A DNA stretch of 64,000 bases from Platanthera guangdongensis (lineage: Eukaryota; Streptophyta; Magnoliopsida; Asparagales; Orchidaceae). The notes beneath the pieces were generated by a model. The model worked only from the letters and a program-made list of their open reading frames with translations. It did not search any database and was not told the DNA's origin. Below are positions 22,667-34,600 of the stretch, in pieces; positions within the stretch are counted from its first letter, which is position 1; every line of letters starts with the position of its first letter. The stretch lies in contig CM077163.1 in assembly GCA_039583875.1 (NCBI GenBank), forward strand, positions 228,958,646 to 229,022,645, given 5' to 3'. Both the position numbers and the translations under genes were made by a program.

Positions 22667-25600
22667 TGTCGCGAGCAAGATCAGTGAGGATGTCATAGAG
22701 ATGCTGAAGACTGTCTTTACCCGAGTATAGGTAGTGCAGTTCATCCCACATAGCGTTGGCCGTTTCGTGATACATGGCCATCTGACATGGTTTGCCATCG
22801 AGAGAATTGAGGAGCCAGGTCTGAACACAACCATCATTGCGGAGCCATTCGTCGGTAGGAGGAGCTTGAGTGAGGTGGTGTAAAAGGCCCTTGGCCTGAA
22901 GAACCCGGCGAACAGAATCAACCCAAGGGAGAAAATTCTTCTTCTCGTAGAGGGAGATAGTTGTAATCCGCAGCTCATCACAGATTTCAGGAACAGGTGC
23001 CGAGCGGTCTGTTGAGGGGCTGGCCGCAGTTGAGTCGCTGGAAGTCATTGCGGGGAGGAAGTATAACCGACGGACTGCAGAAGCGGACTGACACAGGAGC
23101 CCGCTAGAAAGAGAGCGAGCAAGAACTCCGAAGGGCGGGTCGCATCAGCTAGGGCAAGAGGCAAGGAGCAGTCCGCAGCGAGTAGAGAGGGCAGTCCACA
23201 AGTGCAGGAAGGGATCCCGGCGAGGGGAGATAGGCAGCAGACTGGAGCAGTCCGCATGAAGGGAAAAAAGCAGAGGAACTTGAGCAGCTCGCGAGAAGAG
23301 AGAGAGTCGCAACGACAGACTAGAGCAGTCAGCGAGCAGGGAGCCCGCAACGGATATGAACAGTCCGCGACGAGATAAACCAAGTGACCGCGAGCGAGAA
23401 GAGAGCTCGGTCTGGACTAGGGGTGCAAGTTGAGTTGAGCCGGCTCGAAAGCTCGATGAGCCGGCTCGAAAAAAGCTCGACTCGAGCTCGAGCCTGTCGA
23501 GCTCGAGCTCGATTACGAGTCGAGCTCGAGCTCATCTAATGTTGTTCATGAGCTCGCGAGCCGGCTCGCGAGCTTTTTATTTATACATTTTTTAAAAAGA
23601 ATAAAAAAAAAAAAATAAGAAAAATAAGAAAATAAAGCTCATGAGCTAAAAAGCTCGCGAGCAGCTCGAGCTCGCGAGCTCGAAACTCGAGCTCGATAAG
23701 TTGGCCTTGAGCTCGAGCTCGAGCTGAGAAAAATGAGCTCGAGCTCGAGCTCGAGCTCGAAATGAAAAGCTCGAGCTCGAGCTTGGAAATTTTGCCAAGC
23801 TCGACTCGAGCTCGACTCGTTTACACCCCTAGTCTGGACAGGGGTAGAAGCTCGCAAGGAGAGAAGGGAAGAAGGCAGACTGGAAGAAAGCCCGCACAAC
23901 ATTCTGGAGCAGTTCGCAGCGGACTGAAGCAGAGAGCAGGCCGCCACGGACTGAAGCAGGAGCGAGCTGCAGCAGAGCAGATGAGAGCTCGCAACGGGCT
24001 GAAACAACACGAAGTAGAAGCTCGCGAGCTCGCAAGGGCGAAAAGAAACAGAGCAGGGAGAAGATCCCGTGGCGGACTGAAGCAGGAGCTCGCAGCGGAC
24101 AGGAGAGTGAGCGAGAGGGAGTTCGCTGCGGACTGAAGCATAGAGCACGAGTAGGCAGGGGATAGGTGGGCCCCACGTGACAGTGAAAGGATGTTATAAG
24201 AAGCCTGAGGAGGAGGGTGGAACCACAGAGAGAAGTGGAAGCGGATTCAGAGAAAGCAGGCCGCAGAAGCCAAGCGGCCTAGGGAGATGAGCAGGCCGCG
24301 GACAGGGTCGCAGGCCGCGGACTGGATAGGAAAGTAGGCCGCAAGTTGATCAGGATAGGCGGATAGAAGAAAGGAGCCCGCTGGAGGGAACGAGTGACTC
24401 TGATACCATGTAGAAAAAGTTCAAAATCTTGTATATATTTCTTGTGTATGTAAATACAAGGAGAGAATACAAATATATAGGAGAGAAAAGGAGAGGAAGT
24501 CCTATACAAGATGTGAGACTAATAAGAGAAGAGGGAAAAAATCAAATACATGGGCCCAATAATAGACCATTTTACATTGGCTTTTCTAACAGTTATTAAG
24601 TTGGGTGATCAAGATATTTCTCGTATATGAGTGCTTTAAATATTTTGGATTGATAGTTCAAAAAGATGGAGGTGTTGATAAAGATGTGATTCATAGAATC
24701 CAAGCAGGTTGGTTGAAGTGGAGAGGCGTGTCAGGAATCTTATGTGATTGTAAAGTACCATTTAAACTTAATGACAAGTTTTATTGTACTGCAATTAGAC
24801 CAGCGATGATCTATGGTTCTGAATGTTGGGCATTGAATTGTGTTCATGAGCAAAAAATGGGAGTTGCGAAGATGATAATGCTTAGATGGATGTGTGGACA
24901 CATGAAACTAGATAAAATTAGGAATGAATGTATTAGAGATAAGACATTAGTGGTAGAGTGGTACCCATTTTAGAGAAGATGCGAGAAGCTCGACTAAGAT
25001 GGTTTGGATACATGCAAAGGAGACCATTATAGGCACCAGTTAGGCGTTGTGAGAGTTTAGTCACTAGGCATGTTAAATGGGGGGAGGGGTAGACCAATAA
25101 AGACTTGGAATGAAATTATAAGAAAATACATGATGTACTTAGGACATTAGTGGGATAAAGGCTTGAGTGTATTTTGTTGTTGATCTTTGCATGACCATGC
25201 CACACTATTAATTAGTTTGGCTCATAGCCTTTCCTATGCCATCCTCTTCAGTCCTAATATGTGTAAGCACTTGCAGATTTTTTGATCATCCTCAAACGAG
25301 CGTATTAAGCCATGAAGCACCGACACTTCAAAATGCCCAGCGTATCGGTGTCAGACTCTCCGACACTCATTCGACTCTCCGACACTCTTCGACACGCGTG
25401 TCAGAAGTCTGACACGCTGTCTCACGCAGGACTCACGTGTCCCGCTCAATCGGACACGCGTGTCCCTAAGCTAGCTACTCATGGTGAGGCGGGAGACAAT
25501 TTGTGTTGGAGGTGCAATTTTTGTGAAAAATATTTTATAAGTTCATATACAAGAGTAAAAACATATTTGTTAATGATTGGTGGAAAATGAATTGGAAAGT

Positions 25601-28600
25601 GTGTAAAAGTCTCAAGTAGTGATCTATTTGAGATAAAAAAATTAGAAGAAGAGGCGAATGCTAGAATAACGAGTCTTGCTCCTAAAAAAGTGTCTTTGCC
25701 CCTTATAGAATTTCAAGTAGTGAAGTTGGATCTATTAGTGGAGTGAATATTTTCTCTAGAAAAAGGAAGATTGAAAGTGGGTGAAAAAGTTTGTTTGAGT
25801 ATCCATTATTTTTACTGATGATATATAATGGTAATGTGTTAATGTTCTATCTTTTTTGACGTTTTGTTAAGTTTACATTTGAATATTTAATCAGTAATAT
25901 TTAAACATGACGTAGTTTATTTGAATATTTGTTAATTGTTAATTTTTTATTTTTTGTTAAATGTTTTAGGATTTTCATAATTATAAAAAATAAATATTTA
26001 ATATACGTGTCCCAGTGTGTCGGAATATGATATTTTTTGAGAATTGATGTGTCGCGTGTCGTCGCATGTCGGCGTTGGTGCAACATAGGTCTTAAGCGAT
26101 TTTTTTAGAAGTTTGCACAGTTGAACAACACATTCCACTTTATGCTCTCCTTTTAATTTCAAGATGCCGTCTAAGTGAAAACAATTACTTTAATTTTTGG
26201 ATTGGAAATGAAACTCCTCAGCTTTGTAGTTTAGATTTAACTCCTGAGTTCTTAAGATATTTGATGTGATCAGGTTGGCTTGTCGGACCCTCATTCTTGC
26301 AGTCTCAAGCTTTTGATTCTATTGCATCTCTTAGTCGCATCATATTTTGGCTCATATCTTTGCATCACCATTCCACACTATTAATTATTTTGGCTCATAA
26401 CCTCTCCCATATGTTCCTCTTCAGTCCTAATATGTGTAAACACATGCAAATTTTTTTATCACTCTCAAATGTGTCTTAAGTGATTTTTTTTTTTTAGAAA
26501 ATTGCAAAATTGAACACCACATTCCACTTTATGCTCTCCTTTTAATTTCAAAATTCCACCCAAATGAAATCGTATACTTTAAATTTTGGATTGGAATAGA
26601 AACTCCTCAGCTTTATAGTTATATATGTTTACATAGTGAGTTTTGTTTTCATTATTTATTTTGTTTTAGATTATCAGTTTTTAGTACCTTATAATGATTT
26701 ATTGATAGGTATAATATTTTAGCATGCTGACTCAAAATATGTATGCTGTAATTTAATGGAAATAATCTGAGGCTTTATTACATAATGGAAAGTGCTGATA
26801 ATTTGAAGAAGTTTGGACTGAATTATTACGCAAGTTTTGGTCACTTCATTGCCTATGGCCATTGTGCATGGAATATTACAAGGCTTTGGATTATTGTGGG
26901 GAATATTTCAGCTCGAACCTTAACCCTATTCAACAAATGATAACAAATTCAGTTTTCTGTTATATATGTTAAGGAAAATTACGTTGTGTTCTCCCTGTTA
27001 GTCAAGCAAGAAAAAGAATGACATTCCTACATTCCTGGGTAACCATAGTTTATTTTCATGTAAACCCGTAACTTCTTACACACCATATAGTATATAGTAA
27101 TACAATGTATAATAGTCTTCCACATGTCTTTGGCATTCCCACACTCTGGATCCTATTGCCTTTAGTAATGCTGCCTTGCTATATTGACGGGATGGAACCC
27201 GGATCGGTCCGGTTCCACCCAAAACTAGGAACCAACCCATATAGGTTTGGTTCCAAAATTTTAGAACCGAAACCGACCCACAGTTCCAAAATATGGAACC
27301 ACATCCGAACTAAATAGTTCGGTTCTGATTCGGTTCTTTGTTCCACTCATAATTAGATTCATTCGAAAATACATTTTGTGCTTGCCATCCATGAAACTCC
27401 AAGTTAGTGCTAACAAATCAATAAAATGATAATCATTTGTAATATCTAATCATATGAAACTTTATTTTAATAAAACTGATTCCTTACACGTTAGCAGCTA
27501 TTTTTTACATTTGAGAATCGAGATGATAAGAAAACTGCAGCAACTAGCAAGTGGGATTTAATCAAAAATAATAAAATAAATATAGCAGTTAACTATCTAT
27601 CATATGAAACATCTCTCCAGGTAGCAGTAAAATAAATATTGTACCAAGCTTTCAAGCATTTCATTTTCATGTTTGAGCCACAAAATCATACAAACAAAAC
27701 ACTAAGAAAATAATGATCAAATTATGCATGGGGGAAAATCACAATACAAAACAATCAACAAGGGGAAGATAATAACATGGGGGAAAATCATAACACACAA
27801 CAATCAATAAAAAAAGGGAATATAAGCACCAACAAAACCCCTAAAACTAATCTTAGTAAACAAGGGGAAGATACCCTGAAGACAATTTTATAAATAAATA
27901 AATCTCAGAAATAAAAAATATTTACCTTCTTTTCCTAGCATCAATCTCAAGCAGGAGGAGAATAGTACATGAAGAAGATAGAGAGAAATCAGAGAATGAT
28001 ACTGATAGCGAAAAGGGACAAAGCGAGTACTCGCCTGGAGGAGGAAGGGCCAAAGCTCGTTCAGTTGTTCTTCTCCTGAAGGGACGAACTTGTTCAATCG
28101 TTCTTCACCTGAAGGGACGAAGCTGGTTCAGTTGTTCTTCTCACTTGCGGCTATTGTCCTACCAGGGTTGGGAAAAAATGAGGCGTGAGACCTTTATGCT
28201 ATTTTTAATTTTTAAATCTCCTACCCGTAACTCTATGAGTGTTGTGACTGTGAGTCTGAGGCGTGAGCGAACTGAAGCAACTTCAATTTATGTTGTTTTT
28301 AATAATTTAATTTTAAATTATTGGTTCGGGTCGGTTCTCGCGTACTCGACTATAAAAACTGGAACCAAACTAGTGGTTCTACTATTTTTTAGACTCGTGC
28401 TTGAATCGAGTAAAATGGAAACCGACCCAAACTGCCCGGTTCGTTTCAATTCGGCCCGGTTCTCAGTCTTTCAGGTACTTTTGGACATCCTTACCAATGA
28501 GGATGAAATCTGTTTATGATTGTGTTATGGGCGTTGCGCCCCATTATGATCGAGTCATATTGCGTATTTCTTATGTCATCTTGTTATGTATTGTAAATGT

Positions 28601-31600
28601 CAGATCTTTATTTATATTGAGTCTACATAGGTTGGCTCGTGTTGTGCCATTATTATATTATGTCTTTATGTCGCGTCATTTCACATTTAATCCTAGGCGT
28701 CATAATTACATTCATGCCCTCTTGTAAGCCTATATAAAGACATGCATGCTTGAGATCATTTATCAAAGAAAGTTCTAATTCCTTGTCCCTTGTGTGAGAT
28801 TCTTGGAAGCTCTCTCCTCTAATGAGCAAGTCCCGCTTAGGCAATCACGTTTAAAGCTCTGTTGTATCTCCCACCACCGTTATCTCCGCCTCCGATCATC
28901 CTCCGCGTAGGCCCATAACAAATTGGTATCGGAGTTAGTTTCCTCCATCCCCACAAGCATCAACACACAATCACCAACAACTTCTGCCTACTCCCACAAC
29001 AACACCAACGCGAAACCTTCCACCAACACAGTCCCAAGCCCACGCTACCTTCCTCCAGTTCCTGCGATGTCACAGTGACCAACACCACCCTCGCCGACTT
29101 TTTCATTTAGCGGCTCTCTGGCCTTGAGAACTTTTTCTCTCAGCTACTTTAACCATGTCGTTTGCATGGGGTCGTCTTTTCTGATCGGCACACACAATCA
29201 ATCACATGTGCTTCCTCAACAACCGGAATGTCGCTCGTAATCGACGCCTCCCCCGTCTACTTTCGATTGCCTCTTCCACCGACGCCTCCATCGTTCTGCA
29301 ACCCCGTCGATTCCTGTCGTTCTCTGGAATGAGGGCTCAATCACAGCCGCTGCCATCCATCAGACGCCTGCACTTTCCTTCTTTTTCACCAACATAAGCC
29401 ACTTGAGCAGCTCCCTCGAGTCGCCCTCCTTCCATATCGAGTCCCCCGAACAGCAGTGCCAAGCCTCCTGCCTTTTTAGCTCAATGCCAGTTGTCTGTTA
29501 ATTGCATAATAAATTAATTCTTTTGAATTAATTAATTAATCAATTTATAAATTGAGCCCCAAACCGCTGCAAGCCCGTACCGGTTTATTTTAGCAACTCT
29601 ATTTCCGGGAAAGAACTCATTTTTCCCATCGACCCTCCTAATCGTGATATTCTTCGACTCACCATAAAGAAGCTCCCCCCAACACAACATGGGTGACTCA
29701 TCGGATCAAATGAGCCAACTTATACCATTATGCAAGCCTTCATGTCACGACAAATGACCATTGTGGATCGTCAGCAGGAGGCCACTACTGCACTCTCCAA
29801 TCATCTCGATGATCTCTCCACTACGCCCGTACAAGAGCATGCTTGTTAGCTCAGTCCCCTACTTCTCCAGTCCCCGCAGTCGTCTCTTTGTCTCCTTTTT
29901 TACGGTCCCCTGCTTTGCCGACCCTTTCAGCCATATCACCACCGCCACCTGCTTTGCCGTCCTCTCCAAATCCATTTTTCGGCCGACCGTCCCCAAGTTG
30001 ACACTGCCAATTCTGATCGTTTGCAGGGTTTCTCCTACCGCGTTACCGTCATGGCGCAATGGCTGAGCACCCTCTTTCAACCCATTTATCACCATCCTCT
30101 TTGCCATCGTGGACATAATCTCGTGTTATGTCGTTATTATATGTCTTTATCTCGCGTTGTGCCACATTTTGTCCTAGGCGTCGTAATTACATTCATGCCA
30201 TCTTGTAAGCTTATATAAAGGCATATGTATACTTGAAATCTTATATCAAAGAAAGAAGTTCTAATTCCTTGTCCTTTGTGTGAGATTCTTGGAAGCTCTC
30301 TCCTCTAATGAGCATGCCCCGCTTAGGCAGCCGCGGTTAAAGCTCCGTTGTATCTTCCACCACCATCATCTCCACCTCCGGTCATCCTCCGGCCATCCCT
30401 CCGAGTAGACCCATAACAAACTGCTATTTATTGGGATTATGTTTCTTTCGGTTTCTGAGTATGGCTAAGTTTACTGTTTATTGTAATTTATGTGGTAATG
30501 ATGTTTGCTTCAAGGTATTAGTGCATTTTTTATAGACTTAAATTTGTGAATCTAGATTCTATAATAAATGCATGTAATCTATTTCAGTAAAGCTATTTCG
30601 TTGTATATTAAGTAAATGCAAGGAAGTTTTTTTAAAAATTTTGATGTAAAGTTTGGAATCTTGTAATACAATGAAATAACTGTAAAATTTGTCTTTTTTT
30701 TGTTTGGTGAGCTCTTTATTAGGAAATCTTAAATTGTTTTCTTAGAGTCTTACATAAACTAAGTATTGTAACATCCTTAAATTTCGGTCTTGGCCAAGCT
30801 CAAGAGCTGACTTAAGCTAATTTGGTCCTATTAAGTCTAAAATTGAATCGGGTTGACCCAGTAAGTCAACTGACCCAATAGTGACTCGAGCTGATCCATT
30901 ATAACATTATTGAATCATAGTGGGTATATCAAGCTCAATGTGAGCATATAATAGTGTTAAATGAATCAATTAGACTTATTCAAGCTAGCTGATCCAACAT
31001 GAAGTCATTGAGCCTGATAGAACCCGAAGTCCAGCAATATAATCATTTTGAGTTCTAAACTCTATGGTAAGTTCAATTAAGTATATTGATGATGTTAAAC
31101 GAGTTAATTGGACCCAAATAGTTCGGTTGACCGTTTGATTGGTTAATGATTCATTTATCCCATTATGATATGAAGTGACCGAAAATGATTGTTTTGAGTT
31201 ATAATCGCTTTAATGGATTCAAGTGGTCAATGTAGTATGGTTAAATGAGCATAATCAATGAAATTGGTTGGGTTGATCAACTTGGCCTGTTAGTGATCTG
31301 ATTGTGCTGAATCAAATCTGAATGAGCTAAATGAAACCAGATTATGAAATTCAAAGTTCCATTGATCTGATTACACTTGATTAAACTATTCAAGGCGACC
31401 TAGACCCATTTTGACCCATGGTCAAGTTTTGATTAGAATTGACCAAACCAGTTAAACTTCGATAATGCGACAACCTGGTTGTCCCAAATATTTTATTTCC
31501 GATCATAAGTCATTCCCAAGCACTAGTGAACCCCCCAAGGCCCACCAAGTCTGGGTCCATTGGTCAAAATGGGCAATTTTGGCCATGGTCATGCTTTTGA

Positions 31601-34600
31601 TCAAAACTATCATTTTTAAGTGATTACCCACCCACCTTCGAATCTGACCTGACTAGCCTGAATCTCCAAGGTGGTTTAGAAGCTTGTCACTATCTCTCTC
31701 TCCCCCATGAATTGCTAGTATGGTTCAAATTTGAAGGTTTGTGGCACTTAAATCTAGACCAAAAAATTATCCTTTGTCAAATTTTACTCTTTTAACTGAT
31801 GGACCCAGACTTAGTGGGCCTTCAGAATCCCTCTAATGTTTAGGAGTGATTTTTGGTCTGAAACAACATAATCAGGTCCACCAATTTGTCAAATTATCTA
31901 AATTTGACTGATTTGGTTAACTTTGATCAAATCTTGACCGTTGTGGTCAAAATGTGTTTCAGTCTTCTTGAATGGTTTAATTAAGTGTTCTAAGGCAATA
32001 TTGTCAAATCAATACGAGCCAAATAATTTTCAAGAAGAGGTAGGGATATCATAGAGATAGGAGAGAGAATGGGAAAAAAGAGAGTGAGAGTGAGAGATAC
32101 GAGAACGAAGGAGACAAAAGCTAAAATCTTCATTATTCTTAATGTTTGATCACAGAACCTATATATAGTTGTTTATTCGACCGTTACAATAAATTACAAT
32201 TACAATTACAGATTATAATATCTGTTAATTAAATGATTCTAAATCAACGGTTGAGCCATTGTCTGGAACGACGTGTATGATATGGGTGAAATGACGCGTG
32301 GTCTGAGATCCTGCCGTTTGATATTTGATCCTTGTCCTTGATTCAGACAGCTGTCCTCTTGACTGTAACATACCCACATAACATTTGAAATCCGGCGGCG
32401 GTGGTGGGAGCATAACTCTGAGGCAGGGTTGTTGGAGTTGGACTGTTGGATGGTAGTTGGATTCACCGTTGATGGCTGCTGGATCTCGAGCAGGGAAAGT
32501 GTGCAGAGGTGGGTCACATGGAGAAGGTCGATCTCTGGTTGGGATAGAAATTTGCGGCAAAAACAACTCAGAGGTGGCAAGGAGATGAATGTGGGAGGAG
32601 TATGGGAGAAGGGGCGTGGCTTTCGGCCTTTACTGGATAGGGAGGGTGCCAGAGATAAAAACACAATGGAAAAGGATGTTTGCGGCAGTTCGGGGAGGAA
32701 GGAGGCCAGGCGAGCGGCTGGTGCGTGAAATTGAGGTTACTTGGATTTAAGAGACATTCTTAGGCTGGAATGAGGCTAAAATGGTGGAGGTTGAAGACAA
32801 AGGTGACGTGGATGGTGGTTGAGTGAAATCGACAGTGAACAGGTGATTAGCGGTATGCATGATGTGGTCCTGTGACGGGATCACGCGGAGATTGGGGCTC
32901 ACGATCTGGGGGCACTGTGACTTCAATGATGACAATGAGGGGAAAGAGTCGGTTCGTCGAGATTGTGAGGGAGGGGGAAGGGGAGATTTGCGAATGGAGG
33001 AGAGGAACCGGGCTTGAGTTGTGCGGTTCCATTCTTGGAGGGATGAGCCGCGGTGGTTATTAATAACCACCGCGGCATTGCACCCCAGATTTCACGGCGT
33101 CGCACCACGAAGGATTGCCATATCTGGATTTGCTCACATATTCTACAATCAAAATAAATGAAACATCCACCCCTATTTATAACGGGCGGGGGGGGGGGGG
33201 GGGTTGGCGACAGATGCGAACGACTATGATTGTCCGTTACTCCTGATGCCCTGAAGCACTAAACACATATCCAAATAAAAAAAATAAAATACTCGGATAA
33301 TAAAATGACGAGCCGGATGCGCTTGCGGTCTCGAATTGCTGGTTTGATAATCGCCTCCTACGCGAATACACGAATGCGGGCCCCGCTGACTGGTGACCCG
33401 TAGTCCAGCGTCGATCCCCATCACTAGGCCTTCAGTTTTATGTAAGCAAAAAACTTGGTATATTAAATCTTTCCAAAAGTCAAAGGAGCTCAATGAGCAA
33501 CACTTGCAAGTAACTTAGCTTGCATCATCCAATTTATTAAAATAGGTAGAGTTTTTCAAGAAATTTCATGAGAAGATTATTTCTACTCTTCTTTGCTCTT
33601 TTGTGTGTATGCACACTTCATTCGATCTCATCTTTAATTATCTGTTCACAGTGGTGAAACTTTTCAAAACTTCATCTTATTGCAGGAGCTATGGGTCTTG
33701 TAGACTACACCAACTATGATGATATGAAATATGCTGTAAGTGCATTTTTCTCTCTCCTTGTCATGGGTTTCGTTTTGGAGGTAATTTCTTGTTTATGCTT
33801 TTTCAGGTTCGCAAGCTTGATGACACTGAGTTTAAAAATCCTTTTACAAAATCCTATATTCGGGTAAGCATATTTTAGATTAAAAGTTTTGAAATAACTC
33901 AGGCTCCTTTTGTTTGAGTGTTTTTGTTTCATCTCCAATTGGGAAAATATGTCATTGAACGTAGCCATGTGTTTGGGTAAACCTCCATGTCGATTGCAAC
34001 AGTTGTGGGAAAGGTCAAAAATTCCATGTTTATCTCTCATTCCCACCAGTACTCCCATTCCCACTGCTAAAAAACAGAGCATTAATCATATTCACAGTAA
34101 ATAATGTTGAAATGATTTTTGCTTTGTTTTAATTAGTTGTATTAATTATAGTTCAGACTCATGTTTTTTTTAGCAAACTCATGAATTATGTAACTGAAGG
34201 AAATGACATTCGGTTGAGCTGTTTCGAGTCTTCCTAGTGATTAATTGTTTTCTTGATTTTAGGTGAAAGTATATGATGGAAGTACGTCAAGGAGTCCTAG
34301 AAGAAGTAGAAGTCGTAGTAAAAGTCGCAGTAGAAGCAGAAGTCGGAGGTAGGTTGATTGTTATTTTAGTGAAATTGGTTTTTAATCTGCTAGATTCTTT
34401 ATCTTAACTTGGTATTTCTTTCTAGCAATTCCACCAGCCGCCGCCCAATGAGGCGTGCTTCTAAATCTCTTTCTCCGAAGAGAAAGTCTGCTTCTCCATC
34501 CCGTTCTGACAGGTATATTTACCTTTGAATTTTTTCCTTGCAATATTTTTGATAATATTCGAGCCTGATGCTTTTAAATTAGTAAGTGTTTGGTAACGAT

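Larger units (their letters stand above)
21440..23048 (-). pseudogene. gag: copia gag with triplicated C-terminal segment
   Basis: Gag starts at 23048 ([12 protein letters not shown]...), with a retrotransposon-gag core ([53 protein letters not shown]). At ARDTGGGG the frame runs into a 30-nt G tract. The next segment ([27 protein letters not shown] ... RGGRSGSRG) is present three times at about 374-bp spacing (starts 22629, 22256, 21881). The zinc knuckle [14 protein letters not shown] has Tyr in place of the second Cys, so it should not bind zinc normally. Confidence 0.8.
18040..24591 (-). mobile_element. Ty1/copia retrotransposon, minus strand, with GTTAT target duplication
   Basis: LTRs at 18040-18224 and 24409-24591 differ at roughly a dozen positions. 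A perfect 5-bp duplication GTTAT lies at 18035-18039 and 24592-24596, inside the RTE LINE. In element orientation the PBS (TGGTATCAGAGT) adjoins the right LTR and the polypurine tract (GCGGGGGAG) adjoins the left LTR. The order gag, protease, integrase, RT, RNase H is complete, but the element has frameshifts, a triplicated gag segment and a hAT MITE in its leader. It is of the same family as 53475-61139. Confidence 0.95.
15770..24990 (+). pseudogene. RTE LINE endonuclease-reverse transcriptase, multiply broken
   Basis: Fragments in order: an apurinic endonuclease-like part (CIQETR-type start near 15785; GDLNGHI-like near 16100), linker ([22 protein letters not shown], 16650-16720), RT with [20 protein letters not shown] (17382-17440) and [16 protein letters not shown] (17461-17508), an ADD-region relic (17880-17960) and the C-terminal part resuming after the copia (24605-24973: [38 protein letters not shown]). 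Several stops and frameshifts lie between them. Such enzymes nick DNA and reverse-transcribe their own mRNA at the nick. Confidence 0.75.
15757..25184 (+). mobile_element. RTE-clade LINE, plus strand, interrupted by a MITE and a copia element
   Basis: Without its insertions it is about 2.7 kb, shorter than usual full RTE elements, so probably 5' truncated. It ends in a TTGTTGTTGAT tail at 25184, typical of plant RTE. Flanks CGCATCATCATG (15745-15756) and TTTGCATGACCATG (25186-25199) look like a diverged target duplication, supported by the empty site in the intact tandem copy near 26350. It carries the Tourist-like MITE 17592-17721 and the copia 18040-24591. Confidence 0.8.
15618..26620 (+). 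repeat. Old tandem duplication of intron sequence, first copy interrupted by LINE and hAT insertions
   Basis: A roughly 390-bp unit starting TAGATTTAACTC.TGAGTTC occurs intact at 26232-26620. The same unit, in order, is split over 15618-15756, 25185-25310 and 26088-26231. The gaps are filled by the LINE (15757-25184) and a hAT relic (25311-26087). The intact second copy serves as an empty-site reference for both insertions. Confidence 0.75.

Noticed and set aside
23639..24148. Long overlapping ORFs rich in Ser/Leu/Glu on both strands
   Set aside because: They come from the GAGCTC repeats of the hAT MITE and the repeated copia leader, with no domain and no conserved start.
32338..32640. Candidate coding exon for a host gene in the large SR intron
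   Set aside because: No splice-compatible partner exons or family similarity could be found.
32225..33110. Several minus-strand ORFs up to 141 codons
   Set aside because: Overlapping frames, low-complexity Pro/Ser composition, no recognised domain or splice context.
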